From positions 1 through 6,119 of the forward strand of contig PWPN01000277.1 of the NCBI GenBank assembly GCA_003557125.1: a stretch of 6,119 nucleotides of DNA, read 5' to 3'. Source of the stretch: Phycisphaerae bacterium. Lineage in GTDB: Bacteria; Planctomycetota; Phycisphaerae; UBA1845; PWPN01. Positions 1-5,098 of this stretch are shown here, in pieces; within the stretch, counting starts at the first letter, position 1; each line of letters starts with the position of its first letter. A program made the translations under genes and the position numbers. The notes below the pieces were generated by a model. It saw only the letters and a list, made by a program, of their open reading frames with translations, was not told the origin of the DNA and searched no databases.

Positions 1-84
1 AATCGTGCGCCTTTCGAATCCCCAGGCGGTTCCGGGAAAAGAAAAAAAGCCTTTGAGGTGGAAGATGTGGAAGCCTTAACGCTG

Positions 85-114
85 TTGACAACCGACAGCC
101 TCATCATGGATACG
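85..114 (+). promoter_or_regulatory. Candidate sigma70-type promoter upstream of argD
   Basis: A perfect -35 consensus TTGACA lies at 85-90. The best -10 match at suitable distance is GATACG at 109-114 (18-nt spacer, 3 of 6 matches), so the -10 is poor. Transcription from here would give a leader of about 220 nt containing both hairpins. A closer alternative is TAGGAT at 276-281 (4 of 6 to the -10 consensus) with a weak -35, giving a leader of about 50 nt. If the open frame through 1-195 is real, TTGACA would lie inside a gene and this call would weaken. Confidence 0.25.
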
Positions 115-146
115 CTCGCTTGTCTGCCTGTGCAGTCATACAACCA

Positions 147-163
147 ACGGGCGAGACGCCCGT
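147..163. repeat. Compact GC hairpin, 7-bp stem with 3-nt loop
   Basis: ACGGGCG at 147-153 is the exact reverse complement of CGCCCGT at 157-163, with loop AGA. There is no T-run after it, so it is not an intrinsic terminator. The unit and its flank (CCAACGGGCGAGACGCCCGTACCACCC, given here only as positions 144-170) look like a dispersed palindromic repeat of the kind scattered between genes in some high-GC genomes; that identity is inference. Confidence 0.5.
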
Positions 164-209
164 ACCACCCTGTAACGGCCGCCCACTCTGATTGAGCTGC
201 AAAAGCATC

Positions 210-226
210 GGCGGGCGGAGCCCGCC
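210..226. repeat. Second compact GC hairpin, 7-bp stem with 3-nt loop
   Basis: GGCGGGC at 210-216 pairs exactly with GCCCGCC at 220-226 around loop GGA. It has the same geometry as the hairpin at 147-163 but a different stem sequence. A 6-bp direct repeat, CATCGG, flanks it at 206-211 and 234-239, the left copy overlapping the stem by two bases. No T-run follows, so a terminator is unlikely. It may be a dispersed repeat or a structure in the argD leader. Confidence 0.5.
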
Positions 227-340
227 CTAATGTCATCGGACCGGCGGTCGGCTGGTAGTGCGGGCGGGCAATGGCTAGGATAGGGTTTTTTCCCGGCCGA
301 ACGGACGCCGGCCCGGGCGTTGTTCAACGGAGCAGGCATC

Positions 341-1540
341 ATGACTTCCCAGGAGATTTTCGAGCTTTACCGTCGTTGCGTGGTCCCGAATTACCCGCGT
401 TACGAGATCGTCATCACGCGCGCCGAAGGCTCGCAGATGTGGGACGCCGACGGCAAACGATACCTCGACCTGTTCCCCGGCTGGGGGTGCGGCCTGCTGG
501 GCCACTGTCATCCCCGCATCGTCGAGGCGATCCGCACGCAGGCGGGCCAGCTCATCCAGATCGACAACATGTTCTACACCGAACAGGGCGGACGGCTCGC
601 CGAGCTGCTGAGTCGCCACGGCTTCGGCGGACAGAGCTTCTTTTGCAACAGCGGCGCCGAGGCCAACGAGGCTGCCATCAAGCTGGCTCGCCGTCACACA
701 GCCATAGGCCGATACCAGATCATCACCATGGAACGCTCGTTCCACGGACGCACCTATGGCGCGATGTCAGCCACCGCTCAGTCGAAGGTCCACGAAGGGC
801 ACGACCCGCTCGTGCCGGGCTTCGTCTACGTTCCCTACAATGACGTCGATGCGGTCGCCCAGGCGATCACCGATGAGACGGCTGCCATCCTCGTCGAGCC
901 GATCCAGGGCGAAGGCGGCGTGAACATTCCCGACGACGGCTACCTGCCCGCGCTGCGCGAGCTGTGCGATGAGAACGGGATGCTGCTGATCGTCGACGAG
1001 GTCCAGACCGGCTGCGGCCGAACGGGGGCATGGTTCGGCTACCAGGCCGGCGGGATCGAGCCGGACATCATGACGCTGGCCAAGGGGCTGGGCGGGGGTG
1101 CGCCGATCGGCGCGATGGTCGCCCGCCCCGACGTAGCCGCTTCGCTGAAACCCGGCTCGCACGCGACGACCTACGGCGGCAACCCGCTCGTGGTCGCGGC
1201 TGCGACGGCCGTCCTGGAGACGATCGAATCGGACAACCTGCTCGAAGCAGCCCAGCGGATGGGCGCCTATATTCAGGACAAGGCGCAGCAGCTGGCCCAG
1301 ACTTTCAGCTTCGTCGAGAAAGTGCGGGGCCGAGGGCTCATGATCGCCATCGAGCTTTCGGTGCCGGCCGGGCCCATCGTGCTGCGAGCGCTCGAGCAGG
1401 GCCTGCGCATCAACGCGACCCAGGAGACGGTACTGCGCCTGTTGCCGGCCCTGACGATCACGACCGATGAGGTGGACGAGGCTTTCGATATCCTCACGCG
1501 GACTCTCAAACAGACCGAATCCGAACTGGTGACATCATGA
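341..1540 (+). CDS. argD: Acetylornithine aminotransferase (PLP class III)
   Basis: The 399-residue product is a fold-type I, class III aminotransferase, predicted to make N-acetylornithine from N-acetylglutamate semialdehyde with glutamate as donor, in the cytoplasm. Visible motifs are the SGAEANEAAIKLAR cofactor loop (from S104), FHGRTYGAMSAT (from F134), DEVQTGCGRTG (D219, expected to contact the PLP pyridine nitrogen) and TLAKGLGGG with the PLP-binding lysine K248. A HATTYGGNP segment follows, as in ArgD. Length is normal for the family. I chose ATG 341 because GGAG at 329-332 sits 8 nt upstream; an in-frame TTG at 320 is possible but lacks a comparable site. The stop overlaps the argF start by 4 nt (ATGA, 1537-1540), implying translational coupling. 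Related class III enzymes such as ornithine or succinyldiaminopimelate aminotransferase are alternatives, but the argF neighbour supports ArgD. Confidence 0.93.
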   Translation: MTSQEIFELYRRCVVPNYPRYEIVITRAEGSQMWDADGKRYLDLFPGWGCGLLGHCHPRIVEAIRTQAGQLIQIDNMFYTEQGGRLAELLSRHGFGGQSFFCNSGAEANEAAIKLARRHTAIGRYQIITMERSFHGRTYGAMSATAQSKVHEGHDPLVPGFVYVPYNDVDAVAQAITDETAAILVEPIQGEGGVNIPDDGYLPALRELCDENGMLLIVDEVQTGCGRTGAWFGYQAGGIEPDIMTLAKGLGGGAPIGAMVARPDVAASLKPGSHATTYGGNPLVVAAATAVLETIESDNLLEAAQRMGAYIQDKAQQLAQTFSFVEKVRGRGLMIAIELSVPAGPIVLRALEQGLRINATQETVLRLLPALTITTDEVDEAFDILTRTLKQTESELVTS

Positions 1541-2496
1541 GCGACATCCCGAAAAACCTCCGTGCCCTGCGTAACTTCCTGGCCATCAGCGACTTCGATG
1601 CCGGGACGCTGAACAGCCTGCTCGACCTGTGCCTGAAGCGCAAGGAGGAATTCCGGCACGGGCGTCTCCGCCCGGCGCTGCAGAACAAGGTGCTGGCCAT
1701 GATCTTTCAAAAGCCGTCGCTGCGCACACGGCTCGGCTTCGAGACGGCCATGGTGCAGCTCGGCGGCCATGCGATCAACCTCGAAGAGCACCAGATCGGC
1801 ATCGGCCAGCGCGAGCACATCGGGGACATCACGCGCGTCCTGGCCTCGATGTGCGACGGCATCATGGCACGCGTCTTCGCGCACCAGATTATCGTCGAAT
1901 TGGCCGCCCACAGCAGCAAACCGGTCATCAACGGGCTGAGCGACTGGTCGCACCCGTGCCAGGCGCTGGCGGACCTCATGACGATCCGCGAACGGTTCGG
2001 TCAAGTCGCCGGCCGAAAACTCGCCTACATCGGTGACGGCAACAACGTGGCCCGCTCGCTGATGCATGCATGTGTGCGGAGCGGGCTGCACTTTGTGATC
2101 GCCGCACCGCAAGGATACGCGCTGGACGTCGGCACGATCGAGGCGGGCCTTACCGAAGCGGACCGCCAGGGCGTCACCATCCTCCAGACGGAGGATCCCC
2201 ACGAGGCGGCCGAACACGCCGACGTCGTCTACACGGACGTCTGGACGAGCATGGGCCAGGAGGCGGAATCGGCGGCACGCGAGCATGCCTTCGCCCGATT
2301 CCAGGTGAACGCCGCCCTGATGGAACGCGCGCGGCCGACGGCCATCGTGATGCACTGCCTGCCGGCCCACCGCAACGTCGAAATCACCGATGAGGTCCTG
2401 GACGGGCCGCAGTCGATCGTCTTCGAACAGGCCGAGAATCGGCTCCACTCGCAACGGACACTGCTGGAAGTGGTGATGACCCATACGGCCCACTGA
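1537..2496 (+). CDS. argF: Ornithine carbamoyltransferase
   Basis: This 319-residue protein is predicted to transfer the carbamoyl group from carbamoyl phosphate to ornithine, making citrulline for arginine synthesis in the cytoplasm. The carbamoyl phosphate site is visible as KPSLRTR (residues 59-65) and HPCQ (139-142). The ornithine domain shows GDGNN (around 166-170), the ornithine-specific loop DVWTSMG (234-240) and HCLPAHR (from H273). The SMG loop and HCLPAHR favour true ornithine over N-acetyl- or N-succinylornithine as substrate. Length is typical. The ATG lies inside the argD stop (ATGA overlap), with only a weak GGTGA at 1528-1532, so translation is probably coupled to argD. Rph begins 27 nt after the stop. 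No key residue is missing. The catabolic form (part of the arginine deiminase pathway) cannot be excluded by sequence alone, but pairing with argD points to synthesis. Confidence 0.97.
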   Translation: MSDIPKNLRALRNFLAISDFDAGTLNSLLDLCLKRKEEFRHGRLRPALQNKVLAMIFQKPSLRTRLGFETAMVQLGGHAINLEEHQIGIGQREHIGDITRVLASMCDGIMARVFAHQIIVELAAHSSKPVINGLSDWSHPCQALADLMTIRERFGQVAGRKLAYIGDGNNVARSLMHACVRSGLHFVIAAPQGYALDVGTIEAGLTEADRQGVTILQTEDPHEAAEHADVVYTDVWTSMGQEAESAAREHAFARFQVNAALMERARPTAIVMHCLPAHRNVEITDEVLDGPQSIVFEQAENRLHSQRTLLEVVMTHTAH

Positions 2497-2523
2497 TCCC
2501 GTCGGGGGGGGAAGCGTTTTTTC

Positions 2524-3261
2524 ATGACTACCGCAAGACAAGCACGCTCCGACGGACGACGAGCCGACGAACTCCGCGAAGTCGTCATCACGCGCGGCTA
2601 CACCGATGCGGCACCCGGGTCGGTGCTCATGCGCAGCGGACGAACGATGGTGCTGTGCACAGCCAGCATCCAGGAAGCAGTCCCTTCGTGGCGGGAGCCC
2701 TCGGGCCTGGGGTGGGTAACAGCCGAGTACGAGATGCTGCCCGCCTCGACCGGCCAAAGAAGATCCCGGCCGCGACCGCAACCCGACGGCCGATCGACGG
2801 AGATCCAACGGCTCATCGGCCGGGTGCTCCGCTCGGTGGTCGATTTCGCCAAGTTGGGCCAGCGGACGATCTGGCTGGACTGCGACGTGATCCAGGCCGA
2901 CGGCGGAACGCGCGCCGCAGCCATCACGGGCGCTTATGTCGCACTGGAGGACGCTGTGCGGCACCTGAAAAGGCAAAAACGGATCACCGCCTCGCCGCTC
3001 GTCGCGCCGGTCGCAGCCGTCAGCGTCGGTCGAGTTTCCGGAAAACTGCTTCTGGATCTCGACTACCGGGAGGATTCGTCCGCCGAAGTGGACTTCAATG
3101 TCGCGATGACCGGCACCGGCCGACTCATCGAGGTCCAGGGCGGCGGGGAAGGCAACACCTTCACGCGCCGTGAGCTGGACCGCATGCTCCAACTGGCCGG
3201 CCGCGGGATCCGGCAACTGATCGCCCGGCAGGAGCGGGCGCTGGCCGGACGAAAAAAATAA
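2524..3261 (+). CDS. rph: Ribonuclease PH (tRNA 3'-end phosphorolytic exonuclease)
   Basis: The 245-residue product matches RNase PH along its whole length. This enzyme trims the 3' ends of tRNA precursors and other RNAs using phosphate, releasing nucleoside diphosphates, and forms a hexameric ring. Visible family segments are RSDGR near the N-terminus (8-12), LCTASIQEAVP (44-54), WVTAEYEMLPAST (64-76), DGRSTEIQRLIGR (88-100), where R90 aligns with the phosphate-binding Arg86 of E. coli, and CDVIQADGGTR (120-130). D184 and D190, in EDSSAEVDFN, align with the metal-binding pair Asp178/Asp184 of E. coli. IEVQGGGEG replaces the usual IEVQGTAEG, a mild change. The ATG is preceded by a purine-rich GGGGGAAG site (2506-2513) within an 8-G run, about 10 nt away. 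It probably shares a transcript with argD-argF. Length and residues indicate a functional enzyme. Confidence 0.97.
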   Translation: MTTARQARSDGRRADELREVVITRGYTDAAPGSVLMRSGRTMVLCTASIQEAVPSWREPSGLGWVTAEYEMLPASTGQRRSRPRPQPDGRSTEIQRLIGRVLRSVVDFAKLGQRTIWLDCDVIQADGGTRAAAITGAYVALEDAVRHLKRQKRITASPLVAPVAAVSVGRVSGKLLLDLDYREDSSAEVDFNVAMTGTGRLIEVQGGGEGNTFTRRELDRMLQLAGRGIRQLIARQERALAGRKK

Positions 3262-3355
3262 TCGCCGAAGCCGCCCGAGGGGGGAGGCAAGGCTGGCAGT
3301 CTCGCTCTGCCATCGTGCGAAGCGCACGGGCGAGGCAAAAATATGCGGGTGAATC
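3262..3355. repeat. Gap with two adjacent hairpins between rph and the lipoprotein gene
   Basis: Two perfect inverted repeats lie one base apart. TGGCAG (3294-3299) pairs with CTGCCA (3307-3312) around a 7-nt loop. CGTGCG (3314-3319) pairs with CGCACG (3323-3328) around loop AAG. The pair is bracketed by the direct repeat GAGGCAA at 3284-3290 and 3332-3338. Neither stem is followed by a T-run, so this is not a standard intrinsic terminator. It could be a small palindromic repeat element, an mRNA-stability structure protecting the rph transcript, or a processing site. Confidence 0.5.
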
Positions 3356-4198
3356 ATGAAAAAACGCAGAATCATGTTCGTAGCGGTCGGCAGTGCGCTG
3401 GCACTGGCCTTGACCGGGCTGGTCGTTCTGCCGGGCCTGACCGGCTGCCAGAATGACGGGGGCGGCGGAGGAGGCGGGTTCCGGCTCTTCGGCGGCTCCG
3501 ACCAACAGCAGGAGCTGTGGACGATCCTGTGCGTACGCACGACGGGCCCCGACCATGCCGAGTGGGCGGCCCAGTTGGCCGACCTGCTCCGCCAGAGCGG
3601 AGGGCTCGATGCCCAGAAGGTGCGCGTCGAATCGACGGCCGACAGCAGTGCGGTCTATTACGGCACGTATCGGAAGGTCATGTCCAGGGAAACCGGCGAC
3701 CTCGAGTTTCCCCAGGACTACCGCCAGGATATCGCGCGCATCCGCCAGCTCCATGTCGGAGGCCAACAGCTGTTTTCGCTGCCGACACCCGAGCTGATTG
3801 AGGGCGCGTCCCCGACGATGGCGGGTATGGAAATGTGGAACGTACATCATGCCCCCGGCCCGTACACGCTTCAGATCGGGATTTTTTACAATACACCCAC
3901 CTTCCATCAGCGCCGGGACGCGGCCGAGCAGTATGTCCGGCTCCTGCGTGACGAAGGCTTCATCGCGTATTTCTATCACGAGGACGTCCGGAGCTTCGTG
4001 TTCGTCGGCGATTTCGACGAGTCGGACGTCGAACAGACCCCGGAAGGCCCGCGCTTCGGGCCGCGGGTCGAACGGCTCATCGCCCAGCGGGAGGACGAAT
4101 TCCGGTACGTGCTGGAAAACGGCCACCGGGTCCGACACCGAGGGCCGGCCGGCCAGATGAACCTGCCGCGCTCCATGTTGATCCGCGTCCCCGACTGA
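3356..4198 (+). CDS. Predicted lipoprotein with two SPOR-like modules
   Basis: I do not recognise a named gene. The 280-residue protein begins MKKRR, then a hydrophobic stretch (about 6-28) and a lipobox LTGC with the lipid-bearing Cys at 31, so it is predicted to be exported and lipid-anchored. Asp at the third mature position (C-Q-N-D) does not settle which membrane. A seven-glycine linker (35-41) follows. Two segments look like SPOR modules, which bind denuded peptidoglycan at division sites: about 54-106 (LWTILCV, a helix, then AVYYGTYRK) and about 169-222 (PYTLQIGIF, the helix AAEQYVRLLRDEGF, then SFVFVGDFD). The tail (225-280) is charged, with no obvious domain. ATG 3356 is favoured because it gives the signal peptide; the ribosome site is weak (GGGTGA 3347-3352, too close). 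The gene sits between rph and rdgB. The lipoprotein call is firm; the SPOR call is inference from pattern. Confidence 0.85.
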   Translation: MKKRRIMFVAVGSALALALTGLVVLPGLTGCQNDGGGGGGGFRLFGGSDQQQELWTILCVRTTGPDHAEWAAQLADLLRQSGGLDAQKVRVESTADSSAVYYGTYRKVMSRETGDLEFPQDYRQDIARIRQLHVGGQQLFSLPTPELIEGASPTMAGMEMWNVHHAPGPYTLQIGIFYNTPTFHQRRDAAEQYVRLLRDEGFIAYFYHEDVRSFVFVGDFDESDVEQTPEGPRFGPRVERLIAQREDEFRYVLENGHRVRHRGPAGQMNLPRSMLIRVPD

Positions 4199-4204
4199 TA
4201 ACCA

Positions 4205-4217
4205 TTCGACCGTCGAA
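4205..4217. promoter_or_regulatory. Short palindrome upstream of rdgB, possible operator
   Basis: TTCGAC (4205-4210) and GTCGAA (4212-4217) are exact inverted 6-mers around one central base, in the 39-nt gap before rdgB. The geometry suits a dimeric regulator or simply a tiny hairpin. No promoter is apparent beside it and 13-bp palindromes can arise by chance. Confidence 0.2.
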
Positions 4218-4237
4218 AATTCACGGCTGGAGAAAGC

Positions 4238-4852
4238 ATGCGCGAAATTCTCATCGCCACGGGCAACCCGGATAAGGCCCGCGAGATCGAACAGATCCTC
4301 GGTGTGGCCGACAACGGAACCCCGCTGCCGATCCGCTGGCGGCGGCTTGTCGAGTTCGATCCGATCAAGGAGCCCATCGAAGACGGCGCGACCTTCCAGG
4401 CGAACGCCGAGCTGAAGGCCCGATATTATGCGGACGCAATCGGCCTCTGGACGCTGGCCGACGATTCGGGGCTGGAGGTCGACGCACTCGGCGGCGCTCC
4501 CGGCGTGCGGTCGGCCCGGTACGCGGGTGAGCATGCGAGCTACGCGGACAACAACACCCTGCTGGTTGCCCAGCTGGCCGACGTCCCCGAGGCAACGCGG
4601 ATCGCGCGGTACCGGTGCGTGGCTGTGCTGACCGACGGGCGGCGGATCCTGGCCTCGGCGGAGGGTTCCGTCGAAGGGCGGATCATCGATACGCCTCGCG
4701 GCCGAGGGGGCTTCGGATACGACCCGCATTTCTACGTGGACGACCTCGGGATGACGATGGCCGAGATGACGGCCGACCAGAAGCACGCGATCAGCCATCG
4801 CGGTCGCGCGATCCGCGCCCTGCGCAGCGAACTGGCCAGACTGCTGGCCTGA
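4238..4852 (+). CDS. rdgB: dITP/XTP pyrophosphatase (RdgB/HAM1 family)
   Basis: The 204-residue product is a full-length HAM1-family enzyme. These cleave non-canonical purine triphosphates (dITP, ITP, XTP) to monophosphate and pyrophosphate in the cytoplasm, keeping deaminated bases out of DNA and RNA. Motifs visible are the N-terminal TGNPDK (T8-K13), the ENA-like substrate segment ANAELKAR (55-62), DDSGLEVDALGGAPG (75-89), where D75/D76 align with the catalytic acidic pair of E. coli RdgB, then RSARYAGE (91-98), GGFGYDP (157-163) and SHRG (186-189). A few extra residues near 22-40 make it slightly longer than the 197-residue E. coli protein. ATG 4238 follows GGAGA (4229-4233) by 4 nt. It lies 39 nt after the lipoprotein gene and is probably co-transcribed with it. 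No clear terminator follows. Rph and RdgB genes are adjacent in many bacteria, for example Bacillus. Confidence 0.97.
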   Translation: MREILIATGNPDKAREIEQILGVADNGTPLPIRWRRLVEFDPIKEPIEDGATFQANAELKARYYADAIGLWTLADDSGLEVDALGGAPGVRSARYAGEHASYADNNTLLVAQLADVPEATRIARYRCVAVLTDGRRILASAEGSVEGRIIDTPRGRGGFGYDPHFYVDDLGMTMAEMTADQKHAISHRGRAIRALRSELARLLA

Positions 4853-4863
4853 TCGTCCTTGCG

Positions 4864-4910
4864 TGGCGCTGCCGGCGACGTTCGGCAAATTGGCGCTTGA
4901 CCTGACGTTC
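4864..4910 (+). repeat. Bipartite motif TGGCGCT-N6-GACGTTC repeated twice at 27 bp
   Basis: Copy one has TGGCGCT at 4864-4870 and GACGTTC at 4877-4883. Copy two has the same two blocks at 4891-4897 and 4904-4910. The 6-nt spacers differ. Both blocks therefore recur at exactly 27 bp, in direct orientation, just after rdgB and overlapping the candidate speA promoter. It may be a pair of regulator sites or the remains of a tandem duplication. Confidence 0.45.
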
Positions 4911-4924
4911 TAAACTCTGACAAT
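4897..4924 (+). promoter_or_regulatory. Candidate sigma70-type promoter for speA
   Basis: TTGACC (4897-4902, 5 of 6 to the -35 consensus) and GACAAT (4919-4924, 4 of 6 to the -10) are separated by 16 nt. An overlapping -10 option is TAAACT at 4911-4916 with a weaker -35 TTGGCG at 4890-4895. The -35 lies within the second copy of the 27-bp repeat. Either choice gives a leader of roughly 170 nt. The long gap after rdgB supports an independent speA promoter. There is no intrinsic terminator with a T-run between rdgB and this site. Confidence 0.4.
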
Positions 4925-5044
4925 ATGAAGGATTCGAGGGGCACACGCTTGGTTCGCCGCCTTGTGCGTGAACACGGTCGAGCGCACCTCAGGCTCAAGC
5001 GTCCCGGTGCCCCCGTTTTCCCGTCGAGCCGCTCGGCCGGCTAG
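4925..5044 (+). CDS. Possible 39-codon Arg-rich small ORF in the speA leader
   Basis: An ATG at 4925 opens a 39-codon frame ending in TAG at 5042-5044. The product would begin MKDSRGTRLVRRLV and contains 9 Arg and 2 Lys. It is in the same frame as speA: after the TAG the frame stays open for 18 codons up to the speA ATG. No Shine-Dalgarno site precedes the ATG. If the TAAACT -10 (4911-4916) is used, transcription would begin at or next to the ATG, which would permit leaderless translation. An arginine-sensing leader peptide before an arginine decarboxylase is an attractive reading, but Arg-rich chance frames are common in GC-rich DNA, so this is speculative. Confidence 0.18.
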   Translation: MKDSRGTRLVRRLVREHGRAHLRLKRPGAPVFPSSRSAG

Positions 5045-5054
5045 CTGAAAACCC

Positions 5055-5090
5055 GCCTCGCAATCCACGGGGCGCCTCGCATCCACGGGG
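5055..5090 (+). repeat. Tandem 18/17-nt repeat carrying the speA ribosome binding site
   Basis: GCCTCGCAATCCACGGGG (5055-5072) is followed after one base by GCCTCGCATCCACGGGG (5074-5090), identical except for one missing A. The GGGGA at the end of the second copy (5087-5091) lies 7 nt from the speA ATG and is the likely ribosome binding site. The first copy duplicates that GGGG 18 nt further upstream. Confidence 0.6.
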
Positions 5091-5098
5091 ATCGTGTC

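Larger units (their letters stand above)
1..195 (+). other. Possible 3' end of an unidentified upstream gene
   Basis: Reading from base 1, this frame stays open to a TGA at 193-195, with no start codon needed because the gene would begin outside the window. Residues from about position 17 to 48 look protein-like, mixing acidic and hydrophobic residues (for example FEVEDVEALTLL). The last 15 or so codons run through the hairpin at 147-163, which would make an Arg/Pro-rich tail. A second frame, starting at base 2, is open to a TAA at 77-79 and would end in WKMWKP; it has somewhat higher GC at third positions. I cannot choose between the two, and I recognise neither. The stretch could equally be non-coding. 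The rest of the 340 bases before argD holds two hairpins and candidate promoter elements, described separately. Confidence 0.25.

Noticed and set aside
47..77. Direct repeats AAGCCTT (47-53, 71-77) and GTGGAAG (58-64, 67-73)
   Set aside because: Short, few and in purine-rich sequence; no array and no regulatory context to support a function.
281..294. T6 run after GGG and before CCC, considered as an intrinsic terminator
   Set aside because: No stable GC stem lies directly before the T-run, and the GC hairpin at 210-226 is about 60 nt away.
320..340. Upstream TTG start for argD, adding seven residues
   Set aside because: ATG 341 has a well-spaced GGAG and begins the protein at the usual family position.
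3343..3345. ATG just upstream of the lipoprotein gene
   Set aside because: It is out of frame with the lipoprotein and does not give the signal peptide.
1273..3540. Very long minus-strand open frame (755 codons) opposite argF and rph
   Set aside because: It lies antisense to three recognisable genes, has low-complexity Arg/Asp/Pro-rich content and no known motif. GC-rich third positions suppress stops on the opposite strand, which explains it.
3161..4888. Minus-strand open frame of 575 codons opposite the lipoprotein gene and rdgB
   Set aside because: Same cause: a shadow of GC-rich genes on the + strand. RdgB and the signal-peptide lipoprotein are clearly the coding strand.
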